Shown here: one piece after another, positions 40,364 through 52,787 of the stretch
How positions within the stretch are numbered: position 1 is the first letter of the stretch
Layout: every line of letters begins with the position of its first letter
Origin: Heliopora coerulea
Taxonomy: Eukaryota; Cnidaria; Anthozoa; Scleralcyonacea; Helioporidae
Direction of reading: 5' to 3'
NCBI GenBank assembly: GCA_030142905.1
Contig: JASJOG010000055.1
Coordinates: 1,350,001 to 1,414,000 of the forward strand
Length of the DNA stretch: 64,000 bases
Made by a program: the position numbers and the translations under genes
Notes under the pieces: generated by a model
Database searches by the model: none
What the model saw: only the letters and a program-made list of their open reading frames with translations
Told to the model about the DNA's origin: nothing

Positions 40364-41567
40364 AACTGGTTGATCCTACAGTAACATATGCTTGTCTAAA
40401 AGATTAAGCCATGCATGTCTAAGTATAAGCACTTCTACTGTGAAACTGTGAATGGCTTATTAAATCAGTTATCGTTTATTTGATTGTACCCTTACTACTT
40501 GGATAACCGTAGTAATTCTAGACCTAATACAAGTGAAAAGTCCCGACTTCTGGAAGGGATGTATTTATTAGATTAAAAACGAATGCGGGTTCACTTCCGA
40601 ATTTTTGGTGATTCATAATTTTTCGAATCGCATGGTCTTACGTGCCGGCAATGTTTCATTCAAATTTCTATCCTATCAACTGTCAATGGTAAGGTAGTGC
40701 CTTACCATGGTTGCAACGGGTGATGGGGAATTAGGGTTCGATTCCGGAGAGGGAGCCTGAGAAACGGCTACCACATCCAAGGAAGGCAGCAGGCGTGCAA
40801 ATTACTCAATCCTGACACAGGGAGGTAGAGATAAAAATAATAATGCAGGGCTTTTCAAGTCTTGTAATTGGAATGAGTATAATTTAAATCTCCTAGGAAC
40901 AATTGGAGGGCAACCCTGGTGCCAGCAGCTGTGGTAATTCCAGCTCCAATAGCGTATACTAAAGTTGTTGCAGTTAACAAGCTTGTAGTTGGATTTCTTG
41001 GGGGCGCAGTTGGTCAGCCGCAAGGTATGTTACTGGCTGAGCTCTTCTTCTTTGCCAAGACTACGTGTGCTCTTAATTAATTGAGTGTGGGTAGGATTTG
41101 CGACGTTTACTTTGAAAAAATTAGAGTGTTCAAAGCAGGCTTGTGCTTGAATACATAAGCATGGAATAATGGAATAGGACTTTGGTTCTATTTTGTTGGT
41201 TTCTAGAACCGAAGTAATGATTAATAGGGACAGTTGGGGGCATTCGTATTTTGTTGTCAGAGGTGAAATTCGTGGATTTACGAAAGACGAACTAATGCAA
41301 AAGCATTTGCCAAGAATGTTTTGATTAATCAAGAACGAAAGTTAGAGGATCGAAGACAATCAGATACCATTCTAGTTCTAACCATAAACGATGCCGACTA
41401 GGAATCAGCGGGTGTTATTGTATGACCCCGTTGGCACCTTATGGGAAACCAAAGTTTTTGGGTTCCGGGGCATGTATGGTTGCAAAGCTGAAACTTAAAG
41501 GAATTGACAGAAGGGCACCACCAGGAGTGGAGCCTGCAGCTTAATTTGACTCAACAAGGGAAAACTC

Positions 41568-41598
<31 letters not shown>

Positions 41599-41972
41599 TT
41601 GAGAGCTCTTTCTTGATTCTATTGGTGGTGGTGCATGGCCATTCTTAGTTGGTGGAGTGATTTGTCTGGTTAATTCCATTAACGAGCGAAACCTTGACCT
41701 GCTAAATAGTCAGGCAATTCGCGAATCGTCCTCAACTTCTTAGAGGGATTGTTGGTGTTTAACCAAAGTCAGGAAGGCAATAACAGGTCTGTGATGCCCT
41801 TAGATGTCCTGGGCCGCACGCACGCTACGCTGACGATGGTGGCAAGTTGCTCCTTCACAAAAAAGTGTGGGTAATCTTGTGAATCATTGTCATGCTGGGG
41901 ATAGATCATTGTAATTTTACATCTTGAACGAGGAATTCCTAGTAAGGGCAAGTCATCAGCTCGCGTTGATGA
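40364..41972 (+). rRNA. 18S rRNA, forward copy, truncated at the 3' end
   Basis: It starts TAACTGGTTGATCCT and contains the usual conserved blocks in order (AAGCCATGCATGTCTAAG, CCAGCAGCTGTGGTAATTCC, AGAGGTGAAATTCGTGG, GAAACTTAAAGGAATTGACA, AGTCATCAGCTCGCGTTGAT). It stops there, about 190 nt before the normal end, and joins reverse-oriented 28S. Substitutions at near-universal positions suggest a pseudogene. Confidence 0.95.
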
Positions 41973-43885
41973 GATTCAGAGATCCTGCTTCCCAGGGCTC
42001 TTGCCCATGTCTCCAAGTTCAGTTGTGTTACCGCTGGTGCCACTAGGTGGCAGTATCCCTGTTCTGGTTTGGGAATATTAACCCAATTCCCTTTCTAAAG
42101 GCAGCCCAAAATTGGGCACTTTGTAACGGAATTTCCTTATCTCTTAGGATCAACTAACCCATGTCGAACTGCTGTTCACATGGAACCTTTCTTCACTTCA
42201 GTCTTCAAAAATCTCATTTGAATATTTGCTACTACCACCAAGATCTGCACCAGAGGCCGTTTAACCCTGGCTCGTGCCAAAGGCTGCATCATGACCTCCA
42301 TGCCCTCCTACTCATCAGAACTTCGCACTTGTTTCGACAGCCAACTATAGGTGTGATGCTTGAGCGCTATCCATTTTCATTGTTAGTTGATTCAGCAGGT
42401 GAGTTGTTATGTACTCCTCAGCGGATTCCGACTTCCATGGCCACCGTCCTGCTGTCAATATCAACCACACCTTTTGTGGTGTCTGATAAGTGTCAACTTG
42501 GGCACCTTAATTCAGCATTCGGTTCATCCTGCATTGCCAGTTCTGCTTACCAAAAATGGCCCAGTAGGAGCTCGCATTTGAATGTCTGGCTTCAGTTAAG
42601 CAAGTCTGACTTCTTACCAATTTAAAGTTTGAGAATATGTTAAGGTCATTTCGACCCTAAGACCTCTAATCATTTGCTTCACCTGATAAAACTGCATCCA
42701 AACTCCAGCTATCCTAAGGGAAACTTTGGAGGGAACCAGCTACTAGATGGTTCGATTAGTCTTTCACCGCTATACCCAAATTCAATGATCAATTTGTACG
42801 TCAGAATCGCTGAGCTTCCACCAGTGTTTCGGCTGGCTTCACCCTGTTCAGTCATTGTTCACCATCTATCGGGCCCCAACAGGTACACTCTTACTGAAAC
42901 CTTTCTAAGAGCAGAATAGGTTGGTCAATGATGCAGCCTCTCCAAGAAGGAAGGACTTCTCATTTCAGTGAGCAAAAGCTGCATTTACTTTCATTGTGCC
43001 CATGGGTTTCAATCACCCAGAGACTCGCGCAGATGTTACACTCCTTGGTCTGTGTTTCAAGATGGGTCATATAGAGCTATATGGATGCCAATGTCCTCAG
43101 TGCATTGTGTGATCACTGCCCTGTTGAGCAGCAGTGGTTCAAGCACACAGGCATGCTGTCCGCCACAGTCGACAACCGGACCAACAAAACAGGACACCAA
43201 CCCACCCCAAGGGGAGGCACATGCTGCGACAGGTCACAGTTATCCATGAGCCATGTGATTGTGAGACTTCACAATCCCTAATGATCTACCTTCTTTTCGG
43301 CCTTCTGGCTCGCAGGGTAACTGACCTTGATGCTTGCCTACCAGAAGTGCACTGCCTACATGCAGCATCTGTGCTCAACTCGTCTATGAAGATTATGTGC
43401 GTGCATGTTTTAGAATGCAAAAGACTGAATTTGGCAAGACAAATTGCTAACTCCATTTGCTTCCATTTCAACAGTTTCACGTACTCTTTAACTCTGTTTT
43501 CAAAGTCCTATTCATCTTTTCCTCATGGTACTTGTTCACAATTGGTCACGTGCCTGTATTTAGCTTTAGGTGGAGTTTACCACCGATTTTGGGCTGTGAT
43601 CCCAAAGAACCGGACTCTTGAAAAGCACATCGCTGAGGATCAAACCTTTCCACATACAGGGTTATTACCCTTTATGACGTGCTGTTGCAAGCAACTTAGA
43701 TAAGGTCAATTCATCTGGAAACTACTTCTCAAATCTACAATTCGCTGTTGAAATCAACGGAGATTTCAAATTTGAGCTGTTCCCCTTTCGTTTGCCATTA
43801 CTGGGGGAATCCTTGTTAGTTTCACTTCCTCCACTTAGTAATTTGCTTAAATTCAGTGGGTAGTCTTGACTGATCTGAGGTCAAG
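41973..43885 (-). rRNA. 28S rRNA 5' half, inverted copy
   Basis: It is the reverse complement of the 28S from its 5' start (CTGATCTGAGGTCAAG at 43870-43885) to a point matching about 28360 of the forward copy. It lacks the Polinton, which allows the empty target site to be read near 43290-43320. It has many substitutions relative to the forward copy. Confidence 0.93.
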
Positions 43886-44064
43886 AAGTTGACAGAGAGC
43901 AATAGGGTGGGAAGTGGTTCGGTCAACAGCGACAACAAAGTCATAAAATATTTTTGCTTCACGAATCGCTTGTGACTCTTGATTCCTGCTGCATTTTGAG
44001 AAACACGGTTGCAAGGCCATGAAGTCTCAATGCTTTGCAAAACAAGCACGATATTTTGCTTTTG
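43886..44064 (-). other. ITS2, inverted copy
   Basis: The spacer lies between the inverted 28S and 5.8S. It shares blocks with 51-227 such as the CTTCACGAATCGCTTGTGAC region. Confidence 0.75.
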
Positions 44065-44224
44065 AAACCAACAATCAGACAGACATGCTCCTGGTAGACC
44101 AAAAGCGCCATTTGCATTGAAAGATTTGATGATTCATTAAATTCTGCAATTCAGACTGCTTATCGCAGCTGGCTGCATTCTTCATCCATGTACAATCCTA
44201 GGGATCCACTGTTAAAAATTGTCT
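44065..44224 (-). rRNA. 5.8S rRNA, inverted copy
   Basis: Read on the minus strand it has the conserved GATGAAGAATGCAGCCAGC and GATAAGCAGTCTGAATTGCA blocks and ends GCATGTCTGTCTGATTGTTGG. Length and position between ITS1 and ITS2 fit a complete gene. Confidence 0.92.
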
Positions 44225-44426
44225 TCTCATTTTTGACATTCTGACAAAGTCAAAACAACCAAAACAATACGTGCAGGAGATAAGAAAACAAAAACAAATG
44301 GGGGCAGGGCAATGCACAAAACATCTACCCATTTAACGAAGGCCAGGCTTTGATCTCACTGTCTTGTGCAGGTTCACAGAGTAAGCAGTGTGGTAATTCT
44401 TGCACTTGTTGTTGTATGAAGATTGG
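44225..44426 (-). other. ITS1, inverted copy
   Basis: About 200 bp between the 5.8S start and the 18S end. Nothing else recognisable. Confidence 0.75.
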
Positions 44427-44550
44427 TGATGATCCTTCAGCAGGTTCACTTACGGAAACCTTGTTACAACTGTTACTTCCTTTAGATGATCAAGTTTGAC
44501 CAACTTCTTGGCCTCCATGGCATCCTTGTGGTATTGGGCTGACCAGGTGG
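44427..44550 (-). rRNA. 18S rRNA, inverted copy, 3' terminal segment
   Basis: The reverse complement contains TAACAAGGTTTCCGTAA-style sequence and the CTGCTGAAGGATCATCA end. Similarity fades by about 44550, where the LINE begins. Confidence 0.88.
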
Positions 44551-44854
44551 ATCTATGCAGTGTGTGCTACAGCTACAACACTGTAGGTTTTTAGACCAGC
44601 TAGTCTTTGCTACTGGACATGCTTCGCTCGTCATTGAGCTTTCTTTTAGTGCTTCAAATTTTTGTGCTCTCATTCCTGGGTAGGCCGACTCTTAGGTGCT
44701 TCAGTATTCAAAGAGGGTCGAGAGCACCCTACACTTAGTTGTTGGTAAAGCCTTTTCTTCTCCTGTTGTGTTTTTTGAGTTTTCACCCTTTTCTGTGTTC
44801 TGTCCACAGGACACTTTAGTGCTAGTTAGTGTTTTAGTGTCTTTGGCCTCCGTT

Positions 44855-45150
44855 TGCTGTGGTGAGGTCAGACTTGATTGTCATTACTATTACTGTTGGT
44901 CCCATAATTTTTGGGACAGTGTACTTGTCCTTTGACCTCACTTCCCTGTAGTGAGGTCAAAGACTTTATTCTTCATTATTACCATTAGTGTTTGTCCCAT
45001 AATTTTTAGGACAGTGTTCTATTAATAATTCCCATATAATTTTTGGGACTGTGTTTTTCTGTCCTTTGACCTCCCTTTCCTTGTAATGGGATCATAGACT
45101 TGATTTTTTGGTTCAGTGTTCGTCCCATCATTTTTGGGACTGTATTCTAA
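44855..45150 (+). repeat. Palindromic direct repeats in the LINE 5' region
   Basis: GTCCCATAATTTTTGGGAC and near copies occur about four times (about 44900, 44995, 45030, 45123), each able to fold into a small hairpin. They alternate with TTTGACCTC-CTT blocks. Confidence 0.7.
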
Positions 45151-45238
45151 ATTTTGTATTTCAATTTTTAAATATTTACATTAAGCATGCTGTCTCTTTC
45201 TACCTCTCTCTCCAGACAACTACGCCCTCTGGAATGAG

Positions 45239-47550
45239 ATGACATGCCTCTTTACACTAACTAAACAAATCGTAGGCCCGGACTCATCCACCAAAGTCCC
45301 AGCCGAGTTTATAAAAGTTCTTGGACCTGGCCTCATCTCTAGTGTCCAAACTCTCCTGAGCTATCAATTCCAGGTTGAATTGAAGACCGTCCATGACAGG
45401 CAGTCCCTGGAACTCTGGGGACTAGATTTTTGGGGTGTCCATCTTACCCCGCAGCCTGGCTACGAGGTCTTCCACCAGGTTTTCGTGGACCAGGTCCCGT
45501 TTCAGGTGCCCAAGGAGGCTTTCCAGTTCGATCTAGGCTTGTATGGGCGGGTGGTTGCCGTCAAGCAGCTACCGGTAAAGGGCTACCCAAGCATCCAGTC
45601 TAGCACCAGAATGGTGATGATGACAATTAGGACACCAGTCCCTTGCTAAATCAAGGTTGCTGGTTTCTCTTGCACTGCCATCTACAAGGGGCAACCCGTT
45701 ACCTGTAGCCGTTGTGACGGTCGAGGTCACAAAGACAAGCAGTGCCCATCAAGGACTGGCCAGAAGTCCTTTGCTGGGGCAGTGAGGGACTGTAGATCTG
45801 GTCCCCCTCTCACTGCCCATACCAGTTTGGGCACCACTGTTATCAAAAATAATGGGGGTCAGCACAAGCCAGACCCTCCTGTTGCCAAAAAAACTATGGT
45901 CAAGCCTTCCACTCCAGGGAAGGGTGCCACACGGCCTTCCCCCAGCCAGGGGGAAATGAGCACCTGTTCCCCATGACAACATCATTGGCAGAAGACACAC
46001 CAAAAAAGTGGCCAAGTCACATCGTACTCGAGGCAGGCAAGGGTATGTGCTGGCCTCCCTCCAGTTAAGAGGATGGTGGGCATGTGCCCAAACCTGCCCA
46101 GTTATTAGAGAGGATTGCTCTCCTCCCCCATCAGCCACAGGGGCACCCAAGAAAGGAGGTCACTGCTCTTCTGGCCTGCCACTCCCCACCACCAAATCCC
46201 TTACCTGCAGTAGGTGGCCGGTGACGATTACTCATTGCCGTTCAACATCCTGATGTCCCTCCATTGCGGTAAAGCAGGGTCGTTCTGCCTGGCCAGTGAG
46301 CAGTATGCTACCCAGTTGTAAAGGACTGTTGCACGCTCTTGATGCAAAGGGTTACTCCACTCCACCAACTCCCACTACCACCACCCCTGTGGTTACTTTG
46401 AACACACCCACTGTGTGCTCTGTTTGCATGCCAGCCACTGCATTGCCTATCACAGTCCATCCTCTTAACCATGAGGATGATCACTTGGCCCAGATGCTTG
46501 ACTTATTACCAGCATCTTCTGCCATGGACCCCATCTTGGCTGAGATGTCCAATGCCCAAGCTGGTCTGGAAAAGGCCCTGGTTCCCTATACAGGGCCTCC
46601 CAAGGCTGCTGGGTCAACCTCCGCATTAGCCATCATGGATGTTTCTCCAGGGCTAGATCTGCCCCCTACATCATCTGCGGCAGATCTCAATCTTGCAGAT
46701 GGCTGATGCCCATCTTGTTCCTCCTCTCCCAGAGTCAGATTGCGAGGATGCCCTGTGGGGTAACAACATTGTTGACATGCCCCTGGGGGACTCCCAGGCC
46801 CTGGAAGTTTTTATGACCAGGGCCTCAACACCCATCAATCCAGGCACACCACCGCCTAAAATCCAGAATTTTTCAGACTCTGGATCAGAAGGGATGGAGA
46901 TTGGTTGCTTCTCTCCATCACACGGAGCCATCAAGCCCCTGGTGCCTACCGCCGTAGTCGGCCAGGTCTTTGATGTGGTCGCTTCTGATCACATTAGCCA
47001 GTTTTCTGCCTTGGAGGAGGGCTTGGTGCTGGTTCACACTTCTTCCTGCATGGTGGAACAGACTGCCATCATGGCCACACAACAGGAGAGTGACGACATC
47101 ATACCTCTCACACCCAGCGAGACAGGGACAATCCAGCGGACTCTGATCCAGTCTGCTGCAGGATCGACGATGGCCCTTGGTCCAATGTTGTTTGTCGGTG
47201 GAAGGCAGGCCAGATTCCTTAGGGTCCACCCCTGATTGGCAGCCATCAATGCTGGCCCCACCACCTACCCACCAATGCTTGGAGTCTGAGGCATCCAACC
47301 CTCAGTTCACATATGATGGCAGCTCAGACCAGTATCCCCTGTCAGACAAGGAATACCAGTTGGTATCCGAGTCGAGTGATGATGACAAGACTTTGGCCAT
47401 ACTTGCCAAGTCTGCAGAATCGAAAGCACCTTGTGCTTTTGTGTTGTTCTGCTAGCCATGGCCCACATTTGGAGTCACTGGCACTACCCTGTCCGGAGCT
47501 TTCCCCAGTCATGGTGGTTAGCTCAGATGAGGAGAACCACTCCTAGATTG
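45239..47550 (+). pseudogene. LINE ORF1 (gag-like, CCHC zinc knuckle), decayed
   Basis: The first frame (45239-45649) has an RRM-like block with YGRVVAVKQLPVKGYPS. After one in-frame TAA the same frame continues into TCSRCDGRGHKDKQC, a C-x2-C-x4-H-x4-C knuckle. The remainder to 47550 is Pro/Ser/Thr/Asp-rich fragments in several phases, typical of long Tx1 ORF1 tails. ORF1 proteins bind the element RNA. Confidence 0.7.
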
Positions 47551-47554
47551 GACA

Positions 47555-50500
47555 ATGATCAGCATGGTCATGCTGAACATCAACGGTGTTAATGACCATA
47601 CTAAGTGGACCACCTTCATCCACTGGTTGCACTGTTTGAAGGCTGACATTGCCTGTTTGCAAGAGATGCACGCCGCATCTTATGCAACTTTATGGAGTTG
47701 GTTTTCCAACTCTAGGTATGTGGTAGCTTCATTCTGCATTTCCAACAAATGTGCAGGTATGGCTCTTCTAGTCACCTCAAGACACCACCTTGATAAAGTC
47801 TGGTGGGATGATGCTGGTCATTTCATCCAAGTGAAGGAAGGCATAGGGGATCAAGTTCTTTATTTTGTCTCCCTCTATGCCCTGAATGTTAATGTGTCAC
47901 GCAACAAATTTTTTGCTTCACTGCTGGATCTTATGAACATGTGTCTCCCCACCTTTTTATGTGGGGATTTTAACTCAGTGTTGGATCTGGACCTCGATCA
48001 TCGCCATCCACGATCCTTTCAGAGGCCAGCTCCAAACCGATCCATCAAAAGTGTCTGCCCTTCAGTCCTTGCTGTCTTCCATCCAAGCCTATCCGGTATG
48101 GCACTCCCTTCATCCAGGGGTATGTACATACTCTTGGGACCATGGTTCAGGAGAGTGCTCTTCCCGAATTGACATGATACGGGTGCTCATTGGTTTGAAG
48201 GACCAGATCGAGAATTGTGACTACTATCCATCATTCTTCAGCAATCACCGGTATATCCAGGTAACCTTCTCCCTCAATTCTACTTCTTAGGTGAGAGGAC
48301 CTGAATATTGGAAGTTCAACACCTCGCTCCTCCATGATCAGGATTACCGTGATCTCGTGAAGTCGTTCTGGTCCTTCTGGATGACACAAGAGTGAGGGGG
48401 ATTTTGAGAACTCCTTCGACTGGTGGAACATGGGTAAGTTCTATCTCAGGGAGGTCACTCATGGGTATGCCAAGACCAAAGCTCTAGCTAGCTCATCTGC
48501 CAAGCGGCTCTTGTTACACTGCCTCTGGACCCTTCAATGTCAGTTTGATGCTGGAGACTCCACCGCTTTCAGAGAGCTGTGTGCCATGCAGGAGGAGCTG
48601 TGAGAACATGAGCTGCAGGCAGCTCAAGCAGCACAGGTCTGCCCTCCCTGCAGATGGGCCGAGGAAGGAAAGATTTCTTCCGGCTTCTTTTTCTCTCTGG
48701 AGCAAAAACATTGGGCGAAGCAGACCATGAGTGCCATCAAAGACCCCAAGACAAGGATCATCCACCACGACATGATTGCCATCTTGGGAGTGTGGCGGAC
48801 CTACTACAAGCAACTCTTTACAGCTCAGAGTTGTGATCCCCCACCCAGGACCACCTCTTCTCCAAGCTAGTTTCGACTCTTGCTCCTGGTAAGTGAGAGC
48901 TTTGTGAAGGATTACTCTCATTGGAAGAGTGCAAAGCAGCCCTTAAAGGGATGTCTGCTGGTAAGACTCCCAGGTCGGATTGCCTTCTGATGGAGTTTTA
49001 TTTGTGTTTTTGGTCTGTCCTCGGTGCTGATCTTGTGCATATGTTAAATTTAGCATAGGAGGTCTGGCAACTATCCATCTCACAATGCTGAGGACTTATT
49101 ATTGTGCTATTTAAAAAGGGTGACCGATTGGTCACAAAGAATTGGCACCCTGAGTTTACTAAACATGAATTATAAAATAGCCACCCATGCTCTTGCAGGT
49201 TGGCTACTAAAAGTTATTGATTAAGTAGTATCACCGGACCAAACTTGTGGAGGTCCTGGGAGATCCATCGGTGAAAACCTTTCTACCATCAGGGACCTTA
49301 TCGACTACGCTGCAATTGAGGATATCCCCATCGCGCTTCTCTCTCGATCAAGAGAGGGCCTTTGATCGTGTCAACTGGGGATTTCTCTTACACGTTTTGG
49401 AGACCATGGGATTTTGTCCCTTTTTTTGCTGCTGGATCTCTCTATTTTATACTAATATTGAATCTGCCGTACTTATCAATGCTTGGACTTCCCCTAGGTT
49501 CTCTCCATCTGAAGGAGTGCGACAGGGTTGTCTTCCTTCCCTGTTACTCTATGTCCTCTGTGCCGAGGTGTTAGCCTACAACCTCCTGGCTGCACCCAGC
49601 ATTCATGGAGTTCATCTTCTGAATTCTTTAGAGGAACTGCGGGTAACGGGCTATGCTGATGATACTACGGTAGTTGTTACTATGGATAATTCTATTTCAG
49701 AGGTTTTTAACATTTATGACCTGTACTAGCTGGGCTGAGGGTCTAAATTAAATATTGGAAAATCTAAGGCCATGTGGATCGGAAAGTGGAAAGATCGTAC
49801 CGACCGGAGTCATGGTCTGAATTGGGTTAAAGAACTCCCTCTACTTGGGGCTGTGTTTTCAGCCTTCCATTATTCAAGTGCCACCTGGGACCGAAAGGTT
49901 GAAAAAGTTGAGAAGCGCCTTGCCTTTTGGAAGTGTTGTTCTCTTTCCATTCAGGGTAAAGGGTTCATTATTAATGCATTGGCATTGTCCCATATTTGGC
50001 ATTTGTGTTCTGTTTTTGTGATGCCATCCAAGGTGGCATCACATATTAATAAAGGGATTTGGTCCTTCTTTTGGTCGGGAGGCCGAGATCTTGCTGCCTG
50101 CAGGAGCATGGTTCAGCCACGAATCCATGGTGGTTTTGGTATCGTGGACTTTCAGTTGAAAGCAGATGGTATGGCATTGCAATGGCTCAAGTGGTTCTGC
50201 AGTGACTCCTGTGCCAAATGGAAGGTCTTTTTCTTCAATAATTTTTGCTGGGTCTTCTTATACAATGGGGTCACTTCACTTAAGTTAGGCAGTACACTCT
50301 AATTGTACTTGGTGCTCACGTCTCCCATCTTTCTATAAACATTTAGTCAAGGCCTGGAGGAAATTGCACGGAAGCATCATGGCAGACGGGCTTTGGCCCT
50401 TGGTGTAGAGCACGATGCCCTTCTGGAGGTGGCATCGATGTCCACCCAGTCTACCTATCGCCTTGGACTTGCTATCCAGCAGGAACAACCACATTCCGAC

Positions 50501-51030
50501 TGGTCTACGGCGAACTTTACCAGTCAGAGACGTGGCACCAACTTAGTGTTGTTATTCTGGACAGGACGATCATTGATTTGAATTGGAAGATCATGCACAG
50601 AGTTTTGTACACTGCATTGCAGCTGGTCCGCAGTTTTGGGTATCAGAAAATTGATCCCCGATTCCACTGCAGTGCCGAGGAAGAGATGCTGGCTCATCTC
50701 TTCTTCGAATACTCCTTTGCATAGTTTCTTATCAACTGGGTATACTTCCATCTCTTGTCTGTGGACAAAAGTGCTGTGCCTTTCACCATCAGCAAAGTTC
50801 TCTTTGGTTTTCCACCAGCATGCCGCAGGCACATACCCAAGATTGTGATGTGGATCCTGCACGTCATGAAGCATCGCATCTGGCTCGACCAGAACAATTT
50901 CCATTTCCGGGGAACGCCACCTGTCCCTGACGACTACATCCAAGGGGCCATTTTCTTTAGAACTGAAATCCTCTTAGCCTTAGAACTTAGGTTTCCGACT
51001 TTGGGGGTGAGGGTCATGCCCTCAGCTAGT
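47555..51030 (+). pseudogene. LINE ORF2 (APE endonuclease + reverse transcriptase), decayed
   Basis: The endonuclease starts MVMLNINGVND and contains CLQEMHA and CGDFNSVLD. The reverse transcriptase frame (49247-49729) has RAFDRVNW, EGVRQGCLPS and GYADDTT, the catalytic YADD. Later frames (49772-50302) hold the thumb and connection-like WSFFWSGG and GGFGIVDF. Stops and shifts occur throughout. It nicked DNA and primed reverse transcription at the target. Confidence 0.8.
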
Positions 51031-51117
51031 TTGCAGCTTTGTAGGCTCCCCCTGTTAAACATATACTCATTGCATTTGCACCCTAGGAGCATAAGAATAT
51101 ATCTTTATCAAAATAAA

Positions 51118-51559
51118 ACTTCCCCCGGAACCCAAAAACTTTGGTTTCCCATAAGGTGCCAACAGTGTCATACAATAACACCCACTGATCCCCAGTCAGC
51201 ATTGTTTATTCTTAGAACAAGGACGGTATCTGGTCATCTTCAATCCTCTAACTTTCATTCTTGATTAATGAAAACATTCTGGGCAAATGCTTTCGCATTA
51301 TTTCGTCTTTTGTAAATCCAAGAATTTCACGACTGACAACAAAATATGAATGCCCCCAACCGTCCCTATTAATCATTACTTCGGTTCTAGAAACCAACAA
51401 AATAGAAACAGTCCTATTCCATTATTCCATGCTTATGTATTCAAGCACAAGCCTGCTTTGAACACTAATTTTTTTAATGTAATAGTCGCAAATCCTACCT
51501 ACATTCAATTAAGAGCACATGTAGTCTTGGCAAAGAAAAACAGTGTGGCCAGTAACATA
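51118..51559 (-). rRNA. 18S rRNA, inverted copy, middle segment
   Basis: It resumes with the reverse complement of the GGGTTCCGGGGGAAGT block and runs to CCAGTAACATA, where the CR1/L2-like fragment is inserted. Confidence 0.92.
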
Positions 51560-52753
51560 ACAATAATAATAATAATAAATAAAATTTATATAGTGCCCTT
51601 TCCCTTTAGCCCAAAGGTGCTTTACAAAAGTAAAAAAGAAATTGAAAATCAGAAAATGATAATAATAGTAATTAAAAAGTAGAACCAGTGTAAAAATGAA
51701 ATCAAATGTTAAAAGCTTTCTTAAATTAATAAGTTTTTAACTGGCTTTTAAACATATTGAGAGAGATGTTTGTGTAGTTCCTTAAATTGTCTGGGAGTAA
51801 GTTCCATAATCTAGGAGCTGATGTACTAAATGCCTTACATCCAGAACTCCTTAGCTTATAGGTATTTGACTCAAGGAAGTTCTTAGAAGAGGATTGAAGT
51901 TGTCGCTTGGGTTTGTAAACATTAATTAATTCCTTGTAGATAGTATGGTGCAAGGTTGTTCAAACACTTAAAGGTTATTAACAGAATCTTGAATTCAATC
52001 CTATATTCTACAGGTAACCAGTAAAGTTCTTGAAGCAAAGGCGTGATGCATTCATACTTGGATTTTAGACAGACTAATCTTCCCGCACAATTTTGGACAC
52101 TCTGCAATTTCCGTAACAGGTTTTCAGGCGCTCCATAAAATATAGCATTACAGAATTCAATCTTAGAAGTAATAAATGCATGAACCAATATTTCAGTTGA
52201 CTTTGTACAAAGGTATTTGCGGATTCTGCTGAGGTTGCAATAGTGGAATAGTGCAGCTTTGCAAGTTGTATCAATGTGTGTCTCCATAGACAAATTCGAA
52301 TCAAACACTACTCCAATATTCCTTGCACTTAATGAAGGCATGATGACATCATCACATACTGAAACAGATGTAATGCATGGCCAAGGTCAATGTTTTGCAT
52401 TTAGAAGAAGTTCAGTCTTGTCAGAGTTCAGTTTAAGCATGTTGAATGACATCCAGGCATGTAAGTCTTGAATACAAGCTTCCATCTCGGCTTCAGCTGC
52501 CTCAGTTTTCATGGATTACTGAGGACTGAAAAGATATATACTTGAGTGTTGTCTGCATATAGATGATTGTTCATGTCATGTTTACAAATGACATCAGCAA
52601 GTGGATCAGTACTGAGTAGAAAGGGAAGCAGCCCTAGAACCGATCCCTGTGGAACACCATTAGGTAGATCTCTTTCGGTTGATGAGCCTCCATTAACACT
52701 TACAAATTGACTTCCACCTGAAAGGTAAGATGAAAACCAATTGTGTACCATTC
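51560..52753 (-). mobile_element. CR1/L2-like LINE 3' fragment in 18S
   Basis: A 5'-truncated element flanked by CATA (51556-51559 and 52754-52757). Its minus-strand frames read reverse transcriptase pieces: GVPQGSVLG and YADN around 52580-52700, then a typical C-terminal part (GVVFDSNLSM, SKIEFCNAIFYG, LQSVQNCAGRL, LYWLPVEYRI). The 3' end is an AATA-type microsatellite at 51560-51585, a feature of CR1/L2 tails. Confidence 0.85.
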
Positions 52754-52787
52754 CATACCTGGCAGCTGGCCAACCCCGCCACCCCAA
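51726..52787 (-). pseudogene. Reverse transcriptase C-terminal fragments of the CR1/L2-like LINE
   Basis: Three frames (52787-52509, 52341-51922, 51953-51726) cover from motif B through the end of the protein, including NTYKLRSSGCKAFSTSAPRL, a common end block of this LINE group. The first few codons of the 52787 frame read 18S sequence. Non-functional. Confidence 0.8.

Larger units (their letters stand above)
44551..51117 (+). mobile_element. Tx1/L1-like non-LTR retrotransposon, decayed
   Basis: About 6.5 kb inserted in the inverted 18S. It has a 5' region with palindromic repeats, ORF1 with a CCHC knuckle, and ORF2 with an APE-type endonuclease and reverse transcriptase, all on the plus strand with stops and frameshifts. 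ORF1 and reverse-transcriptase style fit the Tx1 clade. About 650 nt of 18S is missing between the flanks, so the insertion came with a deletion or rearrangement. Confidence 0.8.
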
